Assembly: GCF_003386865.1 (NCBI RefSeq)
Contig: NZ_QTUA01000001.1
Coordinates: 124,001 to 188,000 of the forward strand
Direction of reading: 5' to 3'
Length of the DNA stretch: 64,000 bases
Source: Calidifontibacter indicus
Lineage (GTDB): Bacteria > Actinomycetota > Actinomycetes > Actinomycetales > Dermatophilaceae
Numbering within the stretch: position 1 is the first letter of the stretch; every line of letters begins with the position of its first letter. Shown piece after piece: positions 1 to 9,082 of this stretch. The notes under the pieces are model-generated. The model made no database searches, was not told where the DNA came from, and saw nothing but the letters and a program-made list of their open reading frames with translations. The translations under genes and the position numbers were made by a program.

Positions 1-2084
1 GCCTCGGCAACGTCCAGATCGGCCCACGACACGAAGGAACCAAGCCGCGAGAAGGCCTCCTGCCGCACCTGGATCTCGTCGCGCTGCGCCGTCAGCCTTG
101 CAAGCTCGGCTTCCAGCTCGACGTGACGACCCTCCAACTGCTCCAGGTCACCGCGCAGCGCCGCAATCTTGCGCTCGTTGGCCCAACCGAGCACCCATCG
201 ACGCGGGTCGTCGACCCGGTGCCGGTCGTCTTTCTCATGCCGGTCGCCCGAGCGCACTTGCCCCTGCCGGGTGACCGCACGATCGGCGGCGCGGAACTCC
301 TCCAGGCTCCAGGCACACAGGTGATCAGCTCGTCGGATCAACTGGTTACGCAGGTAGCCCTCGAACGCCCCTTCCCGGATCTCCAGGCAATCACCGAGCA
401 ACAGTTGTTCGCCGCTGCGGCGCTGCAACGGCACCTGCCGGGTTGGCACCCGCTCGTACACCAGCCGTGCGCCCCGCGCCTGTCTCCCGCGTCCGGCGAA
501 GGTCAGTCGGCGCCCGTTGACCCAACGGGTCACGTCGTCGTAGTGCTCGGTGGGCACCAGCAGCGAAAGTGCGAAGCCCCGCAGCACTCGTTCGGCGGCG
601 CCGCGCCACTCGCTGTGCTCCTCGAGCACGTCGAGCAATTCCCCGGCGTAGGGCAGGTCGTGTTCGGTGAGGCCGAGATCGGCGCACAATTGAGCGCGCA
701 GCTGGAACTGCTCGGTCGGCAGGTTGCTGGTGCGCCCCTGCAGGTCGTCGAGCTCGGCACGCACCGCGGCGGCCTGTGCGGTGATCTCCCGATCAGCGCT
801 GATCGCGTCGGCGACGGCCGCATCGAGCTCACGCTTCTGGGTCGCCAACTCTGGTCGGCGCTGCGCCAGAAGTGTTGTCAGCTGCGAAAATTCATCCCTC
901 GAATTGATCGGGTCGAGCCCCGCTTCGGCCACGGCGCCGTCGAACTGCCCCCGGGAGCGCTGTCGAGTCTCTGCTTGGGCTCGCGCTTCTCGAGCGAGCC
1001 GCTCCAGCTCACCGATCCGGTCGCCTCCGGCCCGCGCACGTTCCTCGATCAATTCCTCGCGTGCGGAAGCCAGGCTCGACTGCTGGGCTTTCGCGTCGTC
1101 ATGTTCGCCCGACAACCGCTGACCGTCGGCATCGAGCCGTTGGATCTCAACAGTGAGGAGGTCGCAGCGCAGTCGGGCCATGAACAGTCCCACCGCATCG
1201 CGCTCACGCTCCAGCTCGGCGCGATCAGCCTGTGTCTTGTCGTACCGCGCAGTCGTATTGGCCACCGGCTCGAGCGCTTCCAGCTGAAGCCGCGCGCGGC
1301 GCACCGCGTCATGGGCCTTGGTCAGGTCGCCGAAGTGATCGATGATGTCGCGCAGGTGAGCGCTCGCGTCGCTGGGTTCGAGCATGTGGTCACGCACGAA
1401 GTCGTTGAGGTTGCCGACCGACTTCATCGACACCGTCTGGTGGAACAACTCCAGTGCCTGGTCCGACGGGATGCCGAGCAACCGGCGTAGGGCGGTCGCG
1501 TATTTGGGGAAGTCGTCCCACACGTCCGCACCGCCGGCCCGCAAGCGCTTGCGCAGATCGCGCAGGTCAGAGCCGAAGTCGGTGAAATCGGTAGCGATCG
1601 ACAGCGCCTTGGTGGCGGTCACATAGAAGCGGTAGGGCTGCCCACTGCTCTCGCGCTGCTGAAACACCTGCGCCAGGGTGACAGTCTCGTCGTAGCCCTC
1701 GTTGGTGAAGACCGCCAACACCACGGAAAAGCTGCGACGGCCCTCGCGCAGTCCCTTGGCCCGGGTGTGACCGGTGCTCTCGATCCGCTCCGACTTGTAA
1801 TGGCCCTCGACGTACGAACGCAGCGTGCGTTCCTTCGACTCGGCGCCGGCCGCCTTGTTGTAGGCCACCTTATGCGCCGGCATGAGCAGCGTGGTCAGCC
1901 CGTCGACCAGCGTCGACTTGCCGGAGCCGATGTCACCGGTCAGCAAGGAGGTCTCGCCGCCGGGTGTCAGGCGCCACACCTGTCGATCGAAGGTGCCCCA
2001 GTTGAGTACTTCGAGCTGGCGCAAGCGATAACCGGCGCCCTCGCTCGACGAGAGTTCGAGCGTGGAGAAGAGCGCGTCACTCAT
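1..2084 (-). CDS. jetC: Wadjet JetC, SMC-like ATPase (partial, cut by left edge)
   Basis: The frame starts at an ATG overlapping the jetB stop by 8 nt and stays open to base 1, giving about 694 residues. A Walker A motif GDIGSGKST lies near residue 45. After it come long charged, heptad-like stretches typical of a coiled coil, and a conserved block RRWVLGWANERKIAAL near the visible end. This is the arrangement of JetC/MksF-like SMC ATPases (about 1,100 residues), so the second coiled-coil half and the signature/Walker B region lie outside the window. In the family, JetC dimers with JetA and JetB extrude loops on small circular DNA so that the JetD nuclease can cut it. Family call strong; function is by family. 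Confidence 0.88.
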   Translation of the reverse strand, partial: MSDALFSTLELSSSEGAGYRLRQLEVLNWGTFDRQVWRLTPGGETSLLTGDIGSGKSTLVDGLTTLLMPAHKVAYNKAAGAESKERTLRSYVEGHYKSERIESTGHTRAKGLREGRRSFSVVLAVFTNEGYDETVTLAQVFQQRESSGQPYRFYVTATKALSIATDFTDFGSDLRDLRKRLRAGGADVWDDFPKYATALRRLLGIPSDQALELFHQTVSMKSVGNLNDFVRDHMLEPSDASAHLRDIIDHFGDLTKAHDAVRRARLQLEALEPVANTTARYDKTQADRAELERERDAVGLFMARLRCDLLTVEIQRLDADGQRLSGEHDDAKAQQSSLASAREELIEERARAGGDRIGELERLAREARAQAETRQRSRGQFDGAVAEAGLDPINSRDEFSQLTTLLAQRRPELATQKRELDAAVADAISADREITAQAAAVRAELDDLQGRTSNLPTEQFQLRAQLCADLGLTEHDLPYAGELLDVLEEHSEWRGAAERVLRGFALSLLVPTEHYDDVTRWVNGRRLTFAGRGRQARGARLVYERVPTRQVPLQRRSGEQLLLGDCLEIREGAFEGYLRNQLIRRADHLCAWSLEEFRAADRAVTRQGQVRSGDRHEKDDRHRVDDPRRWVLGWANERKIAALRGDLEQLEGRHVELEAELARLTAQRDEIQVRQEAFSRLGSFVSWADLDVAE

Positions 2085-2655
2085 CGTCGTCACGTTTGCC
2101 TGCGTACTCGCGAAGCTTGCCGGCGAAATCGGACATGGTCTGCGCGTCGACGTACGCCTTGAGAATGCGTCGCACCTCCCATTGGTCGCGCTGCCCGCGT
2201 AACGGCCGCAGGAATCCGAGCTCGGCGGCTTTGCGGATCGTCGTCTCGGCCTGGTCGACCAGCCGCGCCTCGTTGGTGGATTCGGTGCCGAACACGCGCA
2301 GCAGGTCGACCAATTGGTCGGTGGTCAGCACCAGTCGGGCGTCGGAACTGCTGGTCTCGAACTCGATGAGCCGTTTGCGCAGCAGCACCAGCAACAGGCT
2401 GACCTGGTAGGTCAGTGCGCGTCGACGCACCAGGCGCGGCAACGGGTCTTCGCCTTCCTGGTCGGGTCGCGACACGAGGTAGGCGAAACCCTCGTTGTCG
2501 TCGATCACCACGTCGAGGCCGATGGTTGCGAAGTGATCCCGCACCGCGGGGCCGAAGCGTCCGAGAGCCTGCCAGGTCGACTCGTCGGACTCCTTGTAGA
2601 CAACGCCTTGCATGAGCCGAATGATCGCGGCGCCGGTGTCGTATTCGTCGGTCAT
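2077..2655 (-). CDS. jetB: Wadjet JetB, DUF4194 protein (MksE-like)
   Basis: A 192-residue acidic protein matching the DUF4194 family in size and character. It has a YLVSRPDQEGEDPLPRL stretch, a hydrophobic helix around YQVSLLLVLLRKRL (about residues 83-96), and a C-terminal winged-helix-like region containing AAELGFLRPL and WEVRRILKAYVDA. Its ATG overlaps the jetA stop by 4 nt and its own stop overlaps jetC, so the three genes are translationally coupled. In Wadjet and MksBEF complexes this subunit is the KITE-like partner bridging the kleisin-like JetA and the ATPase heads. Confidence 0.87.
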   Translation of the reverse strand: MTDEYDTGAAIIRLMQGVVYKESDESTWQALGRFGPAVRDHFATIGLDVVIDDNEGFAYLVSRPDQEGEDPLPRLVRRRALTYQVSLLLVLLRKRLIEFETSSSDARLVLTTDQLVDLLRVFGTESTNEARLVDQAETTIRKAAELGFLRPLRGQRDQWEVRRILKAYVDAQTMSDFAGKLREYAGKRDDDE

Positions 2656-4094
2656 CGACGCCTCACCGTGACCTGGGGTAGCCGGACTCGCCGCATGACA
2701 CTCGAGTCATCGGGGTCGGGGTAAACAAGAGTCGTCTCCTGCGCAAGGTCCATCTCGATCGTCACCTCATCATCCTGCAGTGCCAGGTAGCCGACGATCT
2801 CGGCGATGCCTTGCTCGATCGGATGCGCCGCGACGATATCGGCGAGCAGAGCCGACGAACGCGGCGGGATCTCGTCACGCACGTTGGCCAGCAGCCGCGC
2901 ACTGTCGACGTAGGTCTGCGCGAACAAGAGGGTCGGGTCGACATCTTCCGTAGCGGTGGTGACCGAAGAGTCGACCTCGACGGCGACGGGCGGTTGGTAC
3001 AACGGGCGCTCGAACGGCAGGAGGATGTCGATGCCCGGCACGGTGACCTCCAGGCCCACCGCGGGCGGGCGCTCACGCACATCGAGGGCTGCCGCTTCGA
3101 TCGAGCGGACGAGGTCGAGCACCCTGCGGTTCTCCAGCCACACCTGATCGTCGAGAAACCTGCGCAGTTGCTCGGAGAGCCGCCGCACCGTGCGCTGGGT
3201 GCGCTCGGCCGCTTCGGACCAGTCGTGATGGACGCCGGAGATGCGCGCGTCGGCGTCGGCAATGTCGAGCGCGGACACCTTGGACAGCAGCTCACCGAGT
3301 TCCTCCTGGCGCTGCGCAGAGAGCAGGAACTCATAGAACGCCTGAAAGCTGCGCCCCTGATCGGAACCGCTGATCTGCGATCTGGTGCCGATGAGTTCCC
3401 CCAACAACTCGCCCTTGGAGCCGTCCCACGCCGCGATCTTCTCCCGAGCTGCCCGGTCGAGCTGGCGGAAGTTGTCTTCGACCTCGCGGAAGTCGGCCAG
3501 CAGGTCGCGCGCAGTGGCGGCCAACTGCTGGTACCGGTCGCGCACACCAGCACTGTCGAGCACCTCGACCCGTCCCGCTTCGACATCGGCGATCTCGGCG
3601 TCGATCTCGGCGCGGCGGCGCTGGAGCTCGGCGAGCCGCGCCTGCGGGTCGGCCTCGGTGCCGTGCACGATCTGCCGCAAGAGATCCACGACCGTGTGCA
3701 GACGCGATTCGGTGCCGACGAATGCGCGGCGGCCCAGCGATGTCACCCACGAGTAGGCCTTCTCGAACGCCGGCGTCACCTCGTAATGGATCTCGTCGTC
3801 GTCGGGCGGGTAGAAGCGGCGCAGGTAACCAGCTGCGGGAGCGGACCAGTCTTCCAGGTAGGAGACCGGGTCTTTGGGAAAACGCACGCCGTCGCCCTCC
3901 GCGGCGACGGTGGCGTTGAGGGCGTAGAGGCGGTCGTCCAACGCACTGGCAACCTCGCCGGCCGGGGTGGCACCACGATTGCCGTCGGCGAAGAATTCAC
4001 CGAGAAACGACAGCGCGAGGCTCGCGTTGCCGGCTCGCAGCAACCGCCACGCGGCGTGCCGCTCGCGTAGTGCCTCGATCTCCTCGTAGTCCAC
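2652..4094 (-). CDS. jetA: Wadjet JetA, DUF3375 protein (MksF/kleisin-like)
   Basis: 480 residues from a GTG start (VDYEEIEALRERHAAWRLL). The frame is open further upstream, but the DUF3375 family begins with just such an ALRxxHPAWRLL block and is about 480-500 residues long, so the GTG is preferred. No good ribosome-binding site is visible before it. Residues 1-120 look like a winged-helix/N-terminal domain, about 140-330 are charged helices, and the C-terminus carries hydrophobic beta segments ending RVRLPQVTVRRR. It is first in the jetABC operon. In the family it acts as the kleisin-like subunit of the complex. Confidence 0.87.
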   Translation of the reverse strand: MDYEEIEALRERHAAWRLLRAGNASLALSFLGEFFADGNRGATPAGEVASALDDRLYALNATVAAEGDGVRFPKDPVSYLEDWSAPAAGYLRRFYPPDDDEIHYEVTPAFEKAYSWVTSLGRRAFVGTESRLHTVVDLLRQIVHGTEADPQARLAELQRRRAEIDAEIADVEAGRVEVLDSAGVRDRYQQLAATARDLLADFREVEDNFRQLDRAAREKIAAWDGSKGELLGELIGTRSQISGSDQGRSFQAFYEFLLSAQRQEELGELLSKVSALDIADADARISGVHHDWSEAAERTQRTVRRLSEQLRRFLDDQVWLENRRVLDLVRSIEAAALDVRERPPAVGLEVTVPGIDILLPFERPLYQPPVAVEVDSSVTTATEDVDPTLLFAQTYVDSARLLANVRDEIPPRSSALLADIVAAHPIEQGIAEIVGYLALQDDEVTIEMDLAQETTLVYPDPDDSSVMRRVRLPQVTVRRR

Positions 4095-4140
4095 GGCGCG
4101 ATCGTACGTGCGTGGTGCGACAAGGCCCGCTCGACTGTGG

Positions 4141-5061
4141 CTACGGGGCGGCGTCGACCCCCACGGCTCGCGCCGGCGTGCTGCTCGCCGCTTCGAACAC
4201 GTCGTCGACCGGGAGCCCGACCTGCTCGATGCACCAGTCGACGCAACCGGAAAGCGTGGTGGTGCTGCCGGCGATCGAGCCGCCCTCGGTGAGCCGGGCG
4301 ACGTTGTCGATGACCTCGACCGCGAGTTCGCCGATGCGGTAGGGGCCATCGGCGAGACCGGTGGCCGACATCGCGTCCGACACCAGCACGATGGCCTGCG
4401 GGCCGACCGTCTCGAAGACCATCCGCACCACCTCGGCATGGACGTGCACGCCGTCGGCGATGAGTTCGACCAGCGCTTCACCGCGTGCCGCCGACGTGAG
4501 CGCCGCGGCGACCGGGCCGCCGGCGCGGTGGTGCATCGGCGGCATTCCGTTGAACAGGTGGGTCACCAGTGCGGGTCGGCCGCTGCGCTCCACGACGTGG
4601 CCGATGGTCGCGGTCACGGTGGCGGCGTCGGCATCGGTGTGTCCGATCGCGGGGGTGATGTCGTGTGCGACGAGGGCATCGACCAGAACCTGCGCACCCG
4701 GACGTTCGGGCGCAAAAGTCATCTGCCGCAACACTCCCGGTGCGCCGGCGACGTCGACGAGGCGGTCGATCAGAGCCGGGTCGGGGTCGGTCAGCACGCC
4801 CGGGTCGTGGGCGCCGCGGCGTTCGTGCGACAGGAACGGGCCCTCCAGGTGGATGCCGGCGACGGTGCCGTCGGCCACCAGCGGTGCGAGCGAGCGCACG
4901 GAGCGTTCCATCATGTCGGGGGTCCCCGAGACGAGGCTGGCCAACATCGTCGTCGTGCCCGCGTCGCGGTGGTGGGCGGCCGCGATCCGATTGCCCTCGA
5001 CGCTGCCACCGAACTCGTGGCCCAACGCGCCGTGGCAGTGGATGTCGAACAGGGGCCTCAT
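4141..5061 (-). CDS. nagA: N-acetylglucosamine-6-phosphate deacetylase, short form
   Basis: 306 residues, amidohydrolase fold. The metal-site motif FDIHCHGALG is at residues 6-15, HLEGPFLS near 98-105, an IGHTDADA block in the middle and VTHLFNGMPPMHHR (substrate and metal ligands) near 170. It would remove the acetyl group of GlcNAc-6-phosphate to give glucosamine-6-phosphate. It lacks the roughly 50-residue N-terminal beta-sandwich strands of the usual 380-residue NagA, and no upstream in-frame extension is apparent. It lies 21 nt after the thiamine ATPase gene and may share its transcript, though no functional link is evident. Confidence 0.85.
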   Translation of the reverse strand: MRPLFDIHCHGALGHEFGGSVEGNRIAAAHHRDAGTTTMLASLVSGTPDMMERSVRSLAPLVADGTVAGIHLEGPFLSHERRGAHDPGVLTDPDPALIDRLVDVAGAPGVLRQMTFAPERPGAQVLVDALVAHDITPAIGHTDADAATVTATIGHVVERSGRPALVTHLFNGMPPMHHRAGGPVAAALTSAARGEALVELIADGVHVHAEVVRMVFETVGPQAIVLVSDAMSATGLADGPYRIGELAVEVIDNVARLTEGGSIAGSTTTLSGCVDWCIEQVGLPVDDVFEAASSTPARAVGVDAAP

Positions 5062-5082
5062 CGCACGATCACGGCGGCCATC

Positions 5083-6108
5083 CTATGCGCCGAGGTCGGC
5101 CGTGGTGCTCTGCTCGACGGGGAGCCGGGCCGAGGCGTGCGGGTTGAACACGAGCCGCACCCGCTGCCCGACGGCGAGTCCTGCGGGGTCGTCGGCGACG
5201 GCCGACACGACGCCGACGCCCTCCATGTCCACCCGCAACGCAGCACCGCTGCTGCGCACTGCCGACTCCTTCACCTGCGCGCTGAGCGGCCCGTCGGCAT
5301 CGACCCGGAAAGCGTTGTCGCGCAGCATGATCGAGCCTTCCCCCACCAGCTGTGGCAGGCCGGCCGCCGACCACGACGCCGCGTCGACCTCGTCGCGGTA
5401 GCCCAGCAGGCGGGCGGTGGTGCGGTCGACCGGGGCGTGCCACACCTTGTCGGCCGGGCCGGTGGTGACGATGCGGCCGGCCACCATGAGCGCCAAGCGG
5501 TCGGCGACCGTGAGCGCCTCGTCGTGGTCGTGCGTGACCAGCAGCGCGGTGGTGCCGGTAGCCACCAGAATCGTCCGCAGATCGGCCGCGAGGCGCTCGC
5601 GCAGGTCGCGGTCGAGCGCCGACAGCGGCTCGTCGAGCAGCAACAACCGCGGACGCGGCGCCAGGGCTCGCGCCAGCGCAACGCGCTGCTGCTGGCCACC
5701 GGACAACGTGCTGACCCGACGCTTCGCATAGCCGCCGAGCCCGACGAGATCGAGCAGTTCGGCCACCCGCGCCGCCCGGTCGCCGCGCGAAACTCCTTGC
5801 CGGCGTAGCGGATAGGCGATGTTGCCGGCCACGTCGAGGTGGTCGAAGAGTTGGCCGTCCTGGAACATCAGGCCGAACCCGCGCTTGTGGGTCGGCACCG
5901 CGGTGACGTCCGCGCCGGCGAACCGCACCGTGCCCGACTGCACCGTCTGCAGGCCCGCGATGACCCGCAACAGGGTCGACTTGCCGCACCCCGACGGGCC
6001 GAGCACCGACAACACCTGCCCGACGGCGAGATCGAGATCGACCGCGTCGACGGCGACCTGCTCGCCGAACCGCACGGTCACGTCGTCGACCACCAGACCT
6101 TGCGTCAT
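5083..6108 (-). CDS. Thiamine ABC transporter ATP-binding protein
   Basis: 341 residues. Walker A GPSGCGKST, Q-loop FQDGQLF, signature LSGGQQQR, Walker B LLLLDEP with the D-loop SALD, and the switch histidine VTHDHDEA are all intact; about 100 C-terminal residues form a TOBE-like regulatory domain. The ATG at 6108 has a GAGG ribosome-binding site and follows the permease stop by one base; an ATG at 6132 inside the permease gene is less likely. It energises the adjacent fused permease. The upstream TPP riboswitch points to thiamine or a thiamine precursor as substrate. Confidence 0.85.
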   Translation of the reverse strand: MTQGLVVDDVTVRFGEQVAVDAVDLDLAVGQVLSVLGPSGCGKSTLLRVIAGLQTVQSGTVRFAGADVTAVPTHKRGFGLMFQDGQLFDHLDVAGNIAYPLRRQGVSRGDRAARVAELLDLVGLGGYAKRRVSTLSGGQQQRVALARALAPRPRLLLLDEPLSALDRDLRERLAADLRTILVATGTTALLVTHDHDEALTVADRLALMVAGRIVTTGPADKVWHAPVDRTTARLLGYRDEVDAASWSAAGLPQLVGEGSIMLRDNAFRVDADGPLSAQVKESAVRSSGAALRVDMEGVGVVSAVADDPAGLAVGQRVRLVFNPHASARLPVEQSTTADLGA

Positions 6109-6109
6109 C

Positions 6110-7750
6110 TCACCAACCTCCCGAGCGACCACGCAGCCGCTCCACCACGGTCATGATCACGGCCGTCACCGTCGCCAGGATGACGGACGCCGCCAGCGCC
6201 ATCCCGAAGTAGTCCTCACCGGGGTGCCCGATGAGTTGGTAGATGACGACGGGCAGCGTCGGATTCGTCGGCCGCGCAAGGAAACTCGTGGCGCCGAACT
6301 CCCCCAGAGCGACCGCGTACGCGAAGCCGATCGCGGCCAGCAGCGGACGCAGCAACACCCGGCGGTCGACGTCCCAGAACACCCGCCACGGCCCCGCGCC
6401 GAGAGCGGCCGCGGCCTCGCGTTGCCGCGGGTCGACCGATCGCAACGCGGGCGCCACCACCCGCACGACGAGCGGCAGGGCGACCAGCGCCTGCGCGATC
6501 GGCACCAGCAGCGGCGCCGACCGCAGGTCGAGTGGGGGCTCGTCGAGCGCGATGAGGAAGCCGAAGCCGACGGTGACCGCGGAGATGCCCAGCGGCAGCA
6601 TGAAGGTGGCGTCGAGCGCGGCCAGTACGCGCCGTCCGCCGGCGGAGTCGGCGCGCCGGGTGATGACGAAGCTGACCAGCAGCCCGAGCAGCACCGCGAT
6701 GAGCGTCGCGTCGACGGCCGCCCGGATCGAGGTGAGCAGCGCCTGCCAGACCGTCACCTGCAGGGTCGGCACCGAGCCCACCTCGGTGAGCCGCCGGTAG
6801 TGGTCGAGGCCCCACCCGTCGCCGACCTGCAGCGAGCGCAGCACCAGCGTGACCAGCGGCGCGAGCACGAACAGGCAGGCGGCGGTGGTGATGAGCAGGT
6901 GGGGCAGGTCGGCGCGGCGGACGCGTTGACGGGCGCCGTTGCCACGCAGGCGATTCGGGCTGCCGGCGGTGAGTCGCTCGGTGAGGAGCAGCAGCGTGAT
7001 CACGACGGCGGCCTGCAACAGGCTGAGCACCGCCGCGGCCTGCAGGTCGAGGAAGTTGGTGGTGAGCAGGTAGATCTCGGTCTCGACGGTCGAGTAGCGC
7101 ACGCCGCCGAGTGTCAGCACCACGCCGAACGACCCGGCGCAGAACAGGAAGACCACCATCGCGGCCGACACGATCGCCGGACGCAGCGCGGGCAGCGTCA
7201 CCGTGCGCAGCACCGTCCAGGGACCCGCGCCGAGCGCGGCCGCGGCCTCGGCCTGGCGCGGGTCGAGCGACTGCCAACGTCCGCCGACGGTGCGCACGAC
7301 GACCGCGATGTTGAAGAAGACCAGCGCGGCGAGGATGGCCTGCCAGGAGCCGTCCCAGCCGAGGAACCCCAGCGGCCCGGACTTCGCGAGCAGGCTGCGG
7401 AAGGCAATGCCGACGACCACGGTCGGAAGCACGAACGGCATCACCAACAGCCCGCGCACCAGCCCGGTGAGCGGCAGCGCGAGGCGGTAGGTCACGTAGG
7501 CGATCGGCACCCCGAGCAGCACGGTGATCGCGGTGCCGAGCGTGCTGATCCAGAGCGTGAACCACAGCACCCGACCGGTGCGCGGGCGGCTCAGCACCTC
7601 CAGCGCGGGGCCGAGGGTCCACCGGCCGTCGGGGTGGAGGCCCCGGGCGATCATCGCGGCCACGGGCAGCAGGAAGAACACCGCCAGGAAGGCGAGTGGG
7701 ATCAGTGCTGCGAGCGCCGGGAGGAGCGTTCGCCCGGGGCGTCGACGCAT
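6110..7750 (-). CDS. thiP: Thiamine ABC transporter permease, fused two-domain (ThiP-like)
   Basis: 546 residues with about 12 hydrophobic helices. Two binding-protein-dependent permease domains occur in tandem, each with its own EAA loop: AEAAAALGAGPWTVLRTV in the first half and REAAAALGAGPWRVFWDV in the second. The repeated EAA loop shows internal duplication, as in ThiP and iron-type permeases, so one chain replaces a permease dimer. The ATG at 7750 directly follows the substrate-binding gene (1 nt gap). Confidence 0.87.
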   Translation of the reverse strand: MRRRPGRTLLPALAALIPLAFLAVFFLLPVAAMIARGLHPDGRWTLGPALEVLSRPRTGRVLWFTLWISTLGTAITVLLGVPIAYVTYRLALPLTGLVRGLLVMPFVLPTVVVGIAFRSLLAKSGPLGFLGWDGSWQAILAALVFFNIAVVVRTVGGRWQSLDPRQAEAAAALGAGPWTVLRTVTLPALRPAIVSAAMVVFLFCAGSFGVVLTLGGVRYSTVETEIYLLTTNFLDLQAAAVLSLLQAAVVITLLLLTERLTAGSPNRLRGNGARQRVRRADLPHLLITTAACLFVLAPLVTLVLRSLQVGDGWGLDHYRRLTEVGSVPTLQVTVWQALLTSIRAAVDATLIAVLLGLLVSFVITRRADSAGGRRVLAALDATFMLPLGISAVTVGFGFLIALDEPPLDLRSAPLLVPIAQALVALPLVVRVVAPALRSVDPRQREAAAALGAGPWRVFWDVDRRVLLRPLLAAIGFAYAVALGEFGATSFLARPTNPTLPVVIYQLIGHPGEDYFGMALAASVILATVTAVIMTVVERLRGRSGGW

Positions 7751-7751
7751 G

Positions 7752-8861
7752 TCAGCCGGAGACGGTGTCCTGCCACTCGCGCAGCCACTTGTCGCGATTG
7801 GCGGTGATCTTGGCCGGGTCGACCTCGAGGGTCTTGTCCGGCACGGTGACGGCCGCCTTCCACTGCGCCGGGATCGCGACCGCCGGGTCGACCGGGAAGA
7901 CGTACATGTTGGCCGGCATCGAGGCCTGGAAGGTCTTGCCGAGCAGGAAGTCGATGAACGCCTGCGCACCGGGCTCGTTCTTCGCGCCCTTCAGCACGCC
8001 GGCGTACTCGACCTGACGGAAGCACGAGTCGGTCATCGCCGAGGTGGTGGCCTTGCCGTCCTTGACGGTGTCGGCCGGAGACGTGTTGTAGGACAACACG
8101 ATCGGACGGCTGCCCTTGCCACCGCCGGCGGTGTAATCGACGCTCCACGCGTCGCTCCAGCCGCTGGTCACCTTCACCCCGTTGGCCTTGAGCTTCTTCC
8201 AGTAGTCCTGCCACCCGTTGTCGCCGTACTTCGCGATCGTGGCCAGCAGGAAGGCCATGCCGGGCGACGAGGTGGCCGCGCCGGGGGTGACGAAGAGATC
8301 CTTGTACTCGGGCTTGGTGAGGTCGTCGAGCGAGTTGGGCTTCGCCTTCTTGTGGGCGGCGAACCACGCGTCGTCGACGTTGACGCACACGTCGCCGAAG
8401 TCGATCGGGGTCAGCGATTTGGCCGCCTCACCGGTGAGCGCGTACTTGTCGGCGCCCTGTGGCAGCTTCGCCGAGGTGTACGGCGTGAGCGCGCCGGCGT
8501 CCACGACACGCGAGGCGAAGGTGTTGTCGATACCGAAGACGACGTCGCCGGTGGGGTTGCCCTTGGCGAGCACGACCGAGTTGGCCAGCTTGCCGGCGTC
8601 ACCCGATGCGAGCACCTGCACCTGGTAGCCGGTCTCCTTGGTGAACTGGGCGAGCAGTTCCTTGGGCGCGACGAACGAGTCGTGCGTGACCAGTCGGACG
8701 GTGGTCTGCTTCGGCGCGCTCGACCCACCGGCCGAGCTGCCGGACGAGCTCGCGGACGAGGTGTCGGAGCCGGAGTCGCCGGTCGTCGAACATGACGCGA
8801 GCGAGACGGAGAGCACGCCGGCCACGGCGGCGACGAGAACTGTGCGGGACGTTCGGAACAA
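7752..8861 (-). CDS. thiB: Thiamine ABC transporter substrate-binding lipoprotein (ThiB-like)
   Basis: 369 residues from a TTG start chosen because GAGGAGG lies 5 nt upstream; an ATG 21 nt further upstream has no such site. The N-terminus is a lipoprotein signal with lipobox LASC, then a Ser/Gly-rich linker and a periplasmic-binding fold (VRLVTHDSF, DVVFGIDNTFASR, a TIAKYG hinge region). It ends in a conserved WLREWQDTVSG tail. The family binds thiamine or its phosphates outside the membrane and passes them to ThiP. It is first in its operon behind a TPP riboswitch. Confidence 0.87.
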   Translation of the reverse strand: MFRTSRTVLVAAVAGVLSVSLASCSTTGDSGSDTSSASSSGSSAGGSSAPKQTTVRLVTHDSFVAPKELLAQFTKETGYQVQVLASGDAGKLANSVVLAKGNPTGDVVFGIDNTFASRVVDAGALTPYTSAKLPQGADKYALTGEAAKSLTPIDFGDVCVNVDDAWFAAHKKAKPNSLDDLTKPEYKDLFVTPGAATSSPGMAFLLATIAKYGDNGWQDYWKKLKANGVKVTSGWSDAWSVDYTAGGGKGSRPIVLSYNTSPADTVKDGKATTSAMTDSCFRQVEYAGVLKGAKNEPGAQAFIDFLLGKTFQASMPANMYVFPVDPAVAIPAQWKAAVTVPDKTLEVDPAKITANRDKWLREWQDTVSG

Positions 8862-8892
8862 CGGATCCTCCTCGGGATGCAAGGAGGGGCTC

Positions 8893-8985
8893 GACTTCCT
8901 ACACCGGTACTAACCGGATCAGGTTCGAGGGTCTGCGGCCCTCTGCCGCACTCTCAGCGCACCGTGCGCTCCCCTGTCGTTTCCA
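8893..8985 (-). promoter_or_regulatory. TPP riboswitch (THI element)
   Basis: Read on the minus strand, the segment has the hallmark TPP aptamer blocks in order: GGGGAGCGC, then CTGAGAGTGCGG, then ACCCT, then GAACCTGATCCGGTTAGTACCGG and GTAGGAAG at the 3' end (quoted in parts). It lies about 30 nt before the TTG start of the binding-protein gene. TPP binding would reduce expression of the uptake operon. The ribosome-binding site is close enough for translational sequestration; I see no clear separate terminator. Confidence 0.95.
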
Positions 8986-9082
8986 CCACAGACGCTACAC
9001 GGTCACGCCCGCGGCAAAACATGGCAGGCTCGGAGGTGAAGAAATGACGACCGGCCATCGGGGCCGCTGACAGGAGGAACGA

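Noticed and set aside
123-1490. Long plus-strand open frame across jetC
   Set aside because: The minus-strand frame carries a Walker A motif, coiled coil and an operon overlap; the plus frame has no motifs and is a GC-rich shadow.
5819-7807. 662-residue plus-strand open frame over the thiamine permease
   Set aside because: Composition is Arg/Gln/His-rich with no domain; the opposite strand encodes a complete permease with EAA loops.
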